A DNA stretch of 42,003 nucleotides from an uncultured Elusimicrobia bacterium (GTDB lineage Bacteria; Elusimicrobiota; Elusimicrobia; Elusimicrobiales; UBA9959). Numbering within the stretch: the stretch's first letter is position 1; each line of letters starts with the position of its first letter. The stretch lies in assembly GCA_903917735.1 (NCBI GenBank), contig CAIXBR010000023.1:1-42003 (forward strand), given 5' to 3'. Below the pieces are notes generated by a model. That model did not search any database. It was not told the DNA's origin and saw only the letters and a program-made list of their open reading frames with translations. Below, one piece after another: positions 7,376-14,925 of this stretch. A program made the position numbers and the translations under genes.

Positions 7376-8938
7376 CTAAATTCTTCCGCTCGACAGCAGG
7401 CGGTTCGCCAGAAGGCTGAAGAGCCCCTGTCCTTTTCTATACGGCTTCCCTTTCAGCAGAAGCTGCTCAACCTTAAGCTGCATAAGCTCGCCCGGCTTCA
7501 TGGCCAGGGGATCGCGGTTCAGTATGACCATATCGGCCGCCTTGCCAGCTTCAAGGCTGCCGCGCTCCCGCTCGTCGAAGGCCGCCCAGGCGGCGTTATA
7601 GGTGAATAGTTTAAGGGCCTCCGTTATGGTCAGGGACTGCCCGGGGACGTAATGGTTGCAGGCGGCATGGATGCCCGCTATAGGGTTCGGGAGGGTGCAG
7701 GGCGCGTCGGAGCTGCCGCTAAGCACTATCCCAAGGTCCGTCATTTTCCGCAACGGAGAAATTTCCTCCGCCCGCTCACCCAGGATGGCGCGCAGATAAT
7801 CAAGGGGTTCAAGGTCCCACGCCAGGAAAGCGGGCTGAAGCGGGATCTGGATGCCGAGCGCGGCGCATTTCTGGAGCCCCTCTCCGGTAGGCAGGCAGGC
7901 GTGGATAATGCCGTGGCGGTGGTCCGGCCGCGGGCAATCCTTCAGAGCCGCCTCCAGGGCCATGACGGCCTGGTCAAAGGCCGCGTCGCCGATGGCATGC
8001 ATCTCTATCTGGAGCCCCGCCCGGTTGGCCTGTTTTGTGAATTTTACCACCTCTTCGTCGCTGTAGAAGAGGACGCCCCTGTTTTGCAGGTCGTCCGTAT
8101 AAGGCCTCCGCAGCGCCGCGTCCCGGCTGCCGAAGCCGCCGTCGAGGGCGGTAGCGAAACAGCCCCCTACCCGCGGGAGCTTGCGCTTCCTTATTTTTTC
8201 GAGGTCCATGGTCTGAAAGAAGAGGCGGGTCTGGAAGCCGCTGTCCAGGCCCCGGCCCAGCAGCGTCTCCATGGCGACGTCCAGGTCGTAAGGGAAACCC
8301 ACACCGGAGGCGGTATGCATCAGCCCGATCCCGTTGCGCGCCAGCTCGTCCACCGCGCTGAGCATGTTCTTAATGGTTTTTACCGGGGAGATCTTCCTGG
8401 TGATGAAATCGGTGACGGCAAAAAAGGCTTCCTGGTTCATTTCCCCGGTGTCCGGGTGAAAGCCCCTGAGGGCGCTTATCCCGGCCGGCAGCAGGGCCAG
8501 CAGGCTGCTGTTGAGGATGCAGGCGTGCCCGTCGTATTTGACCAGGTACAGCGGCCTTTCCGGGCAGGCGCGGTCCAGCTCCGCCCTTGAGATCAGCCGG
8601 CGTTCCTTAACTCCGTGCGGCGACGCCCCGAAGCCCATCAGGATCTTGTCCGAACCGGTGCGCGCGAATTCCGTGATAAGGCCGCGCATTTCGGGCAGGC
8701 TCCGCGCGGACCGCACATCCAGCCCGGAGTTAAAGAGGGCGTAGGAGGCGAAGTGCAGGTGAGTATCCCCGAAACAGGGGAGCAGCGCCCCGCTTCCCAG
8801 AGGCTCCAGCGGCAGGCCTTTGTACTCCGCGGGAAGTTCCGCACCGGCATAGAGGATGCGCCCCTTGTCCTCTACAAGGTATTTGTGAACACGCCCTTCC
8901 TTGTCGCACGAAATGATGGTGCCGTTATAGACTTTCAA
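7376..8938 (-). CDS. Amidohydrolase, YtcJ-like (Amidohydro_3), 520 aa
   Basis: A metal-dependent amidohydrolase of the urease/dihydroorotase fold. The metal-binding HLH of the first strand is at 60-62 (FGDTHLHF), followed by EMHAIGDAAF (about 312-321), GIIHACL and the late Asp in LSGSSDAP. The C-terminal part returns to the N-terminal b-sandwich (GKAADMVILNRDPL). It starts with TTG; GGAG lies 9 nt upstream and no other start is close. It is the first gene of the unit with the three hydroxylase subunits, 22 nt ahead of the 2Fe-2S gene. This suggests that it opens a ring or hydrolyses an amide before or after hydroxylation; that link is inferred from position only. No signal peptide. Confidence 0.88.
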   Translation of the reverse strand: MKVYNGTIISCDKEGRVHKYLVEDKGRILYAGAELPAEYKGLPLEPLGSGALLPCFGDTHLHFASYALFNSGLDVRSARSLPEMRGLITEFARTGSDKILMGFGASPHGVKERRLISRAELDRACPERPLYLVKYDGHACILNSSLLALLPAGISALRGFHPDTGEMNQEAFFAVTDFITRKISPVKTIKNMLSAVDELARNGIGLMHTASGVGFPYDLDVAMETLLGRGLDSGFQTRLFFQTMDLEKIRKRKLPRVGGCFATALDGGFGSRDAALRRPYTDDLQNRGVLFYSDEEVVKFTKQANRAGLQIEMHAIGDAAFDQAVMALEAALKDCPRPDHRHGIIHACLPTGEGLQKCAALGIQIPLQPAFLAWDLEPLDYLRAILGERAEEISPLRKMTDLGIVLSGSSDAPCTLPNPIAGIHAACNHYVPGQSLTITEALKLFTYNAAWAAFDERERGSLEAGKAADMVILNRDPLAMKPGELMQLKVEQLLLKGKPYRKGQGLFSLLANRLLSSGRI

Positions 8939-8987
8939 TTCTTATAGCTCCGAACCGGGATAGTTAGGCAACTATTTTACCAAATGA

Positions 8988-9007
8988 GCGCCGCTCTGAA
9001 GCGGCGC
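8988..9007 (-). terminator. GC-rich hairpin after the helicase gene
   Basis: Perfect 8-nt arms (8988-8995, 9000-9007) with a CTGA loop lie about 44 nt past the helicase stop. The minus-strand sequence after it (TCATTTGG) is a weak U-run, so termination may be partial and the amidohydrolase unit could also receive read-through. Confidence 0.4.
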
Positions 9008-9023
9008 GGTAACGCGCGGTAAC
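9004..9023. repeat. Tandem 10-nt repeat
   Basis: GCGCGGTAAC occurs twice without a gap, overlapping the right arm of the hairpin at 8988-9007. Its role is unknown. Confidence 0.5.
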
Positions 9024-9050
9024 GGGCAGGATATCGCCGGATCCGCCGGC

Positions 9051-10211
9051 TCAGCCGAAAAGGTACAGTTCCTCTTCGGCGCGGGTGATGCCGGTGTACA
9101 GCCAGCGCCGCCACATCTCGTCGTCCATCTGGGCGAAGCGCTCCTCGAACATTATGACTTTTTTCGCCTGGCTGCCCTGGGCCTTGTGCACGGTTAGCGC
9201 GTAGCCGAAATCGAACAGGTCCCCCATCATGGCCAGCTTGCGGTCCTTGGTGAAGTTCACGCCGGTCCTGGCGCTGAACTGCGGCGCATAGATAAGGCCC
9301 TCGTAGGGCTTCTCGCGGTCGTCCAGCTGGATCTCGGCCTGGTACCAGTCCTTCTGCGCCGGGACTAGGCTGGTGATGGTGCCCAGCATGCCGTTGAAGA
9401 TGCCCTTCCTGTGGTTGTTCCTGAGGCAGATCACCCTGTCGCCGCCGGCGGGGGCGGGCGTTTCGTAGCCGCGGCTGGCGCGGATGTGCTGGTTGATCCT
9501 GTTGCGGGTGTTGTTGTAGCCGCAAAGTATAAGGGTGTCCGGGGAATAGCATTCCAGCAGTTCCCCCGTCTTCTCCTGGGCATCGGGGTCCTCTTTTAAA
9601 TATTTGTACACGCCAACGCCGTACCGCATGGGCGGCACCAGCCCGGTGGTGCGGGCGAATTCGGAAACCCTGATAATGGGGTTCTCGGCGGCCTGCCGGT
9701 GTATCTGTGTCAGCAGCAGCTGCGGATCCTCCATCAGGTTGAAGCTGCCGGAGACGGGCGGCAGCTGGCCGTGGTCGCCGACGGCGATAATGGGGATGTT
9801 GTAGGAAAGCAGGTCACCCCAGATGAGCCCGTCCACCATGGAGGCCTCGTCCACGATGATCAAGTGCCGCTCCAGCGCGTCCTTCTTGTCCCAGCCGGCT
9901 ATCTGCCCGCCGCCGTCCTCCCTTGGCGTGTAAATCAGGCCGTGGATAGTGCTGACGGAATCTTTAACGCTGAGGGCGCCGGCTTCCTTCAGTTTGTTCT
10001 TAAGGTTCTGGGCGGCCTTGCCGGTATAGCTGCAGAAGGCCAGCTTGACGTCACGGTCGAGCTTCAGCAGTTCGTTCTTGAAAATTGCGATGAGCGTGGT
10101 CTTGCCGGTGCCGGCGTAGCCGCCCAGCGTAATGAACCGGCTCCGGGCCGGGTCTTTATACCAGGCCAGGAGCTTAACAAGAGCTTTTTGCTGGTCGTCG
10201 GATAGTTCCAT
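9051..10211 (-). CDS. RecD2/Dda-like superfamily 1 DNA helicase, 386 aa
   Basis: An ATP-driven 5'-3' DNA helicase of the SF1B type. Walker A is GYAGTGKTT (31-39), Walker B is LIIVDEAS (117-124), motif III is GDHGQLPPV (145-153), and the C-terminal half has TVHKAQGSQ (about 337-345) and YTGITRAEEELYL at the very end (motif VI). At 386 aa it is far shorter than RecD2 and lacks the long N-terminal region, so it is nearer in size to phage T4 Dda. It probably works in recombination or fork repair. There is no clear ribosome binding site before the ATG. It lies 47 nt downstream of rlmN on the same strand. The protein has no sign of phage context. Confidence 0.88.
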   Translation of the reverse strand: MELSDDQQKALVKLLAWYKDPARSRFITLGGYAGTGKTTLIAIFKNELLKLDRDVKLAFCSYTGKAAQNLKNKLKEAGALSVKDSVSTIHGLIYTPREDGGGQIAGWDKKDALERHLIIVDEASMVDGLIWGDLLSYNIPIIAVGDHGQLPPVSGSFNLMEDPQLLLTQIHRQAAENPIIRVSEFARTTGLVPPMRYGVGVYKYLKEDPDAQEKTGELLECYSPDTLILCGYNNTRNRINQHIRASRGYETPAPAGGDRVICLRNNHRKGIFNGMLGTITSLVPAQKDWYQAEIQLDDREKPYEGLIYAPQFSARTGVNFTKDRKLAMMGDLFDFGYALTVHKAQGSQAKKVIMFEERFAQMDDEMWRRWLYTGITRAEEELYLFG

Positions 10212-10258
10212 TGTGCGGGGATAATGGTGAGGCCGGCTGCGGCAGCGCTCCGCGCTTG

Positions 10259-11305
10259 TCAGGCGGGCTTGGGTATTTCCAGGCCGGCCGCCAGCTGGCC
10301 GCAGGCGGCGGCTATGTCGGAGCCCTTTTCACGGCGCAGGTGCGTGCGTATCCCGGCGTCCACCAGTATCTTCTGGAATTCTTTGGCCTTTTCGATATTG
10401 CCGGGTTTTAAATTATTCCCTGCCGGGTTCGGGTTGTACATTATCAGATTGACCTTGCATTTTACGTCTTTTATCCGGGCCAGCAGCTTCTCGGCGTGCT
10501 GTGGGGTATCGTTCAGGCCGTCGAAGAATATATATTCGAAGAGCACCGCTTTTTTTGTCCTGTCGGCGTAGTACCGGGCGGCCCCGATAACTTCGCGCAA
10601 GGGGTATTTCGCGCTGACGGGAGCCAGCTCCAAGCGCTGTTTGTCGTCGGCGGTGATGAGGGAGACGGCCAGCCTTATCGTCAGATGGGAATCCGCCAGC
10701 TCCCGTATTACCGGCACAACGCCCACGGTGGAGACCGTTATGCCCGACTGCGGGAAATTATAGCCCTTGTTGTCCGAAAGGATGAGGATGGCGCTCTTGA
10801 CGTTGGCCCAGTTCATGAAAGGCTCGCCCATGCCCATGAACACCACGCTGTCCAGCGCGCGGCCGGCTTCGCGCCGGCAGGCGGCGAACTGCGCCACTAT
10901 CTCGGAGGGCTTCAGGTCCCGTTTAAGGCCCAGGCCGCCCGTGGCGCAGAAAGTGCAGCCGCAGGCGCAGCCGGACTGTGAAGAGATGCAGGCTGAAACC
11001 GTTTTCTTGTTGAACAGGAGCACGCTCTCGGCCTTGGCGCCGTCCTGGAAAGTGAAAAGCAGTTTGATGGTCCCGTCGAGCTTGGAAACCAGCTTTTCCA
11101 CCGCTGGGGCCGGCGCCATGGAATACCGGGAAGACAATTTGGCTTTAAGCTCCTCCTGTACCCCGGCCATGGCGTCGAAACTTTCGGCGCCTTTCCTGTG
11201 CAGGAAGTTGAAGATGCGGTCTATCCGCGAGCCTTTTTCTCCGAGCGAGACCATGGCCCTGGCCAGTTCCTGCCTTGTGAAATCCCTGATATCCGGTTTT
11301 GTCAT
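10259..11305 (-). CDS. rlmN: 23S rRNA (adenine2503-C2)-methyltransferase RlmN, 348 aa
   Basis: A radical SAM enzyme that methylates A2503 of 23S rRNA (and A37 of some tRNAs). The cluster motif is Cys113-x3-Cys117-x2-Cys120 in GCACGCTFC. Cys106 (SACISSQ) and Cys335 (AAACGQL) match the two catalytic cysteines of the family, the second being the methyl-carrying one. VVFMGMGEPFMN, the usual SAM-side motif, is present. Length is typical. AGGA lies 6 nt before the ATG. It follows the HEAT-repeat gene on the same strand with a 84-nt gap that holds a terminator-like hairpin, so it probably has its own promoter. Confidence 0.96.
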   Translation of the reverse strand: MTKPDIRDFTRQELARAMVSLGEKGSRIDRIFNFLHRKGAESFDAMAGVQEELKAKLSSRYSMAPAPAVEKLVSKLDGTIKLLFTFQDGAKAESVLLFNKKTVSACISSQSGCACGCTFCATGGLGLKRDLKPSEIVAQFAACRREAGRALDSVVFMGMGEPFMNWANVKSAILILSDNKGYNFPQSGITVSTVGVVPVIRELADSHLTIRLAVSLITADDKQRLELAPVSAKYPLREVIGAARYYADRTKKAVLFEYIFFDGLNDTPQHAEKLLARIKDVKCKVNLIMYNPNPAGNNLKPGNIEKAKEFQKILVDAGIRTHLRREKGSDIAAACGQLAAGLEIPKPA

Positions 11306-11363
11306 TGCTTATCCTGTCCGATCCATAGCGGCGTTGGGCGCACTGCTGTTATAATTCTACAAC

Positions 11364-11383
11364 AAAAGGCGCCCGGCCCTTTT
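11364..11383 (-). terminator. Terminator after the HEAT-repeat gene
   Basis: On the minus strand AAAAGG pairs with CCTTTT, with two more G-C pairs and one bulged base round a short CGG loop, followed by GTTG. It begins 6 nt past the stop codon at 11390. Confidence 0.5.
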
Positions 11384-11389
11384 TTGCTT

Positions 11390-13972
11390 CTATGTTTTCT
11401 GCCTGGGTTTTGACGCTTTGCGGCGGGGTTTGCTGGAGCGGGACTCCGGGTTCAGCTTTTTTAAAGCGTCCGCGGCGGCCTTGGTTACTTTAGGCGACTC
11501 GTCATTCAGCGCGTTCTCAAGCGGTTTTACGGCGCGCTTATCGCCAAGATAGCTCAGGGCCCTGGCGGCTACGGCGCGGACAAGCGGGGCTTCGTCGTCC
11601 AACCTTTCGATAAGCGGCTGCAGGGCCCGCCCGTCGCCGATGCGGCCCAGGGCCATGGCGGCATAGGCGCAAACCTGGTTGTTTTCGTCGTCTAAAGCCT
11701 CCAGCAGTGGCGGCACGGCCTCCGCTGCTTTCAATTTGCCTAGTTCCAGCGCCGCGTTGCTCCGTTTTTTCCAGTCGGGGCTTTTTAGCTGTTCCAGCCA
11801 GCCGCTGACTTCCGGGCTGGCGGTGCTTATTTTCGGCGCGGTTGCGGCGGCCACGGCGGGGGCGGGCGCTGGAGGCTTAGGTTCCGTGAAGCCGAAGGTG
11901 CGGTTGATGTTTTCCCGCAGCCCGGGTTTCCCCCTGAACGCTTCAGTTACCGCCTGTGACGTTTCTGTCGCTCCGGGCCCTATTATCACAAGCGCCCCGG
12001 CTGTGTACACCAGCGTGCCGGTTTTTTTATCTTTAAGCGCCTCTATCAACAAGGGTGCCGCGTCCCGGCCTATTCTGCCAAGCGCTATCGCGGCGGATCT
12101 CTGTACACCGGAGTCGCCGTCTTTCAGCGCTTTTATCAGTTCCGGCGCCGCTTCTTTCGCGCCCGGGCCTATTTTCCAGAGAGACGCGGCGGCGGCAAAG
12201 CGCACGGTCGGGTCGCTGTCCTTTAATAGTCTGGCCAGCGCCGGGATCGCGTTCTTCGCGCCCGGGTCTATCTGGCTGACCGCCAGCGCGGCCGCTCTCC
12301 GCACTGCCGGTTCGTCGTCTTTAAATATCCTGATCAATTCCTGCGCCGCTTCCGCCGCCCCGGGGCCGGTTCTTGTCAGCACAAGGACGACGGACAGCCT
12401 TGTCTGGGGGTCGGTATCTTTAAGAGTCCGGATCCATACCGGTACCAGGTCCCGGGTGATGGAACCTATGGCGTAGAGCGCGAAAGCCGCGGCTTTTTGG
12501 ACCTCCGGTCTGCCGTCTTTCAGCGCTTCGGTCAGCGCCGCTGCCGCTTCTTTGGCGCCGGGGCCTATTTTCCCGAGCGTTTCAATGGCTAAAGTCCTGG
12601 CGTCCTGATCCCCGTTCTTCACTGTTTCCAGTAATGCAGGCACCGCCGCCGGGCCGATCCTGCCCAGCGCGGCTACTGCGACCTGGCGCACGCCGTAGTC
12701 GCTGTCTTTCAGCGCTTTTATCAGCGCCGGCACCGCCTCCTTCGCGTCCGGGCCTATTTCCCCCAGGGCTTCTGCGGCGAACGCCCGTGCGTCGGAGAGA
12801 AGGCTTGGCAGTACTTCGATCAGCGCCGGTACCGCTTCTTTTGCCGCCGGGCCGGTTCTGCCGATCGCTTTCGCGGCAAGCGCCCGCGTCTCCAGATCGA
12901 TATCTTTTAGAGTTTCAGTTAAGGCCGGTACCGCCGCCGGGCCGATCCTGCCGAGCGCTTCAGCGGCGACTTCGCGCACTCCGTAGTCGCCGTCTTTCAG
13001 CGCCTTTATCAGCGCCGGTACCGCTTCCTGCGCCACCGGGCCCGCCTTCCCTAGCGCTTCAGCGGCCTCCGCCCGTGCATCCTTATTCTGGTCTTTCAGT
13101 GTCTCGATCAGATCTCGCACCGCTTCTTTCGCCACCGGGCCTATCTTCCAAAGCGCCGCCGCGGCCTGCCGTTTCACTCCCGGGTCGGCGTCTAGCAGCG
13201 CTTCTATCAAAGCCTGGCCCGCTTCTTTCGCCTCCGGGCCTATTAGTCCCAGCGCTAAAGCGCTGCCGGCCCTTTTGGAACTGTGTTCGGTATCTCTCAG
13301 GGCTTCTATCAAAGGCCGTACCGCCGCCGGGCCTGTCAGCTTAAGAGCTTCGGCTGCTAAAATCCGTATATCGGGATCTGTATCGTTCAGGGTTTCTATC
13401 AGCGAAGGCACCGCCGCCGCCGCGTCTTTTGTGCCGGGGTTTATCCGGCACAGCGCCATTTCGGCGAAACCCAACGCCTTTGACTCTTTATCGGCCAGCG
13501 CAGCGTTCAATGCCTGCGCCGCTTCCTGCGCTCCGGGGCCAATCTCGGCAAGCGAGAGCAAGGCTGTCAGCCGTACTTTGCCCCCTCCGCTTTTCATGGC
13601 CGCTATCAGCGCCGGTACCGCCTCTTTTGCGCCGGGGCCTGCCGCCCCAAGCGCCCGCGCGGCTTTGAATTGTATATCCTGGTCCGGATTTTTGAGGTCT
13701 TCTGTCAGCCTTTTAATATCGGGGGCGCTCCTGGCATCAGCGGGACGCTGCTTCGTCTCGCCCGGCCCCGCGCCCTCCGGCGGCATTAGCGGTGATTTAA
13801 CCTGTTCCAGCTGCGTCTTCCAGTATTCTTCCATTGTCCTGGCCGCCTGCGCCGACGCGGCTGCGGACCAGGCCTCATAGCCGGCGTTTTGCTGGGCATA
13901 AAGGAAAGACGCGGGCGCCGACGCGGCTAGAAAACAAAACGCACGAATGACCGCTGGAAATTCAAATTTCAT
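11390..13972 (-). CDS. Exported HEAT-repeat protein, 860 aa
   Basis: A signal peptide (MKFEFPAVIRAFCFLAASAP, cleaved near AYAQ-like LYAQQ) leads into a long solenoid. About 18 repeats of 30-34 residues, of the form GPGAKEAVPALIxALKDxDxxVRxxAAxALGRI, cover roughly residues 85-680. After a Pro/Ala linker (about 695-720) come four more regular PBS-lyase-type HEAT repeats and a basic tail ending SKPRRKASKPRQKT. Such solenoids are protein-binding scaffolds; no catalytic domain is visible. I chose the ATG at 13972 because GGGGGAG precedes it and the signal peptide starts there; the in-frame ATG at 14017 overlaps a perfect -10 box. The highly similar repeats at DNA level make copy-number changes likely. 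The partner is unknown. Confidence 0.88.
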   Translation of the reverse strand: MKFEFPAVIRAFCFLAASAPASFLYAQQNAGYEAWSAAASAQAARTMEEYWKTQLEQVKSPLMPPEGAGPGETKQRPADARSAPDIKRLTEDLKNPDQDIQFKAARALGAAGPGAKEAVPALIAAMKSGGGKVRLTALLSLAEIGPGAQEAAQALNAALADKESKALGFAEMALCRINPGTKDAAAAVPSLIETLNDTDPDIRILAAEALKLTGPAAVRPLIEALRDTEHSSKRAGSALALGLIGPEAKEAGQALIEALLDADPGVKRQAAAALWKIGPVAKEAVRDLIETLKDQNKDARAEAAEALGKAGPVAQEAVPALIKALKDGDYGVREVAAEALGRIGPAAVPALTETLKDIDLETRALAAKAIGRTGPAAKEAVPALIEVLPSLLSDARAFAAEALGEIGPDAKEAVPALIKALKDSDYGVRQVAVAALGRIGPAAVPALLETVKNGDQDARTLAIETLGKIGPGAKEAAAALTEALKDGRPEVQKAAAFALYAIGSITRDLVPVWIRTLKDTDPQTRLSVVLVLTRTGPGAAEAAQELIRIFKDDEPAVRRAAALAVSQIDPGAKNAIPALARLLKDSDPTVRFAAAASLWKIGPGAKEAAPELIKALKDGDSGVQRSAAIALGRIGRDAAPLLIEALKDKKTGTLVYTAGALVIIGPGATETSQAVTEAFRGKPGLRENINRTFGFTEPKPPAPAPAVAAATAPKISTASPEVSGWLEQLKSPDWKKRSNAALELGKLKAAEAVPPLLEALDDENNQVCAYAAMALGRIGDGRALQPLIERLDDEAPLVRAVAARALSYLGDKRAVKPLENALNDESPKVTKAAADALKKLNPESRSSKPRRKASKPRQKT

Positions 13973-14015
13973 CGCTCCCCCTGGTAAAAAAGGCCGGGTT
14001 TGTTCCGCTATTCCC

Positions 14016-14021
14016 ATTATA
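14016..14021 (-). promoter_or_regulatory. -10 box for the HEAT-repeat gene
   Basis: A perfect TATAAT on the minus strand, with only a T-rich stretch in the -35 position. The transcript would start near 14009 and give a leader of about 37 nt with a GGGGGAG site. It faces away from the -10 box at 14096-14101, so 13973-14112 is a divergent promoter region. Confidence 0.5.
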
Positions 14022-14095
14022 GTTATTTGTCCGTCCGCAAAAAAACAACTTTTAGTACATGCCGAGGATTCCCGACGTGTGCGCCGGGATTATTA

Positions 14096-14101
14096 TATAA
14101 T
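14096..14101 (+). promoter_or_regulatory. -10 box for the lipoprotein/nuclease unit
   Basis: A perfect TATAAT sits 11 nt before the ATG at 14113, so the transcript would start around 14108 with almost no leader. No good -35 box and no ribosome binding site are visible. Confidence 0.5.
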
Positions 14102-14112
14102 AGCTAAAAGAT

Positions 14113-14925
14113 ATGGCAACCAAAGGGGCGGCGATTCAGTTTTTTTTCGTGATCCTGCTGGCGGCGGGCGGCTGCGCCCCGCGCTACGGCGACGCCGTGG
14201 AGCTGGAGCGGCAGGGCCGCCTGGCCAAAGCCGCGGAAAAATACAAGGCGTTCGCTCTTAAAGATCCTTCCGCGCCCGAGGCTCCGAAGGCCCTGATGGC
14301 CGCCGCGGAAATATACGTCATTAAATTCGGTCTTTGCGCCCAATCCAAACCCCTGCTTGAGCGCCTGGCACGCGAGTACCCCTCTTTCAAGATGCCGGAG
14401 GACCTCTTCCGGCGCATCTTTATCTGCCCCGACTATTTCCCCTCCGGGGCCGGGCTGAAATGGACCTACGGCGACTCGCAGACGCTGGGCCGCAACGCCC
14501 GGCAGGAAGTAGAGGTGGCCGACCACACCGCCAAAGGCGCGGTCATAAAGAACGCTTTCTACGCCGGCAAAAAGCTGGTAAGCAGCCAGAGGAGAACTTA
14601 CAGTTTCTCCGACCTGAATTTCATGGAAGGCCAGGGCCGCGGGGCTACACTGCTGCTGAGCTACCCGCTGGAAGACGGGAAGACCTGGGCCTCCTCCGGG
14701 CAGGAGGGCCGCCTGGAATTCCGCGTGGAGAAGACCGGGCTTAAGATAAAAGTGAAGGCCGGGGAGTTCAGCAACTGCGTTAAAATACGCCGCCGCGCCG
14801 CCGGCGGGCCGTCGTGGATCTACGAATATTACGCCCCGTGGACGGGCCGTGTGCTTACCGCCGTGGCCGGGCCGGGCTTCGAGAACAGGGTAACGGAATT
14901 ATTGTCCTATGAAGAAAAAAAATAA
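14113..14925 (+). CDS. Lipoprotein with a short TPR-like region, 270 aa
   Basis: The signal peptide ends in AAGGC, so Cys21 is the likely lipidation site (position -3 is Ala, a slightly weak lipobox). Residues about 24-105 form helices of the TPR kind (DAVELERQGRLAKAAEKYKA, then EAPKALMAAAEIY), as in tol-pal or BamD-type periplasmic proteins. The remaining 165 residues look like a b-rich domain (EDGKTWASSGQEGRLEFRVE; VKAGEFSNCVKIRRR; YEYYAPWTGRV) of the kind seen in uncharacterised exported proteins. No Shine-Dalgarno sequence is seen and the promoter is very close. It overlaps the nuclease gene by 17 nt, which suggests a shared transcript, but a functional link is unclear. Confidence 0.75.
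   Translation: MATKGAAIQFFFVILLAAGGCAPRYGDAVELERQGRLAKAAEKYKAFALKDPSAPEAPKALMAAAEIYVIKFGLCAQSKPLLERLAREYPSFKMPEDLFRRIFICPDYFPSGAGLKWTYGDSQTLGRNARQEVEVADHTAKGAVIKNAFYAGKKLVSSQRRTYSFSDLNFMEGQGRGATLLLSYPLEDGKTWASSGQEGRLEFRVEKTGLKIKVKAGEFSNCVKIRRRAAGGPSWIYEYYAPWTGRVLTAVAGPGFENRVTELLSYEEKK

Noticed and set aside
12634..13344. Plus-strand frames opposite the HEAT-repeat gene with Pro/Arg/Leu-rich repeats
   Set aside because: The repeat pattern simply mirrors the HEAT repeats on the other strand; composition is not protein-like.
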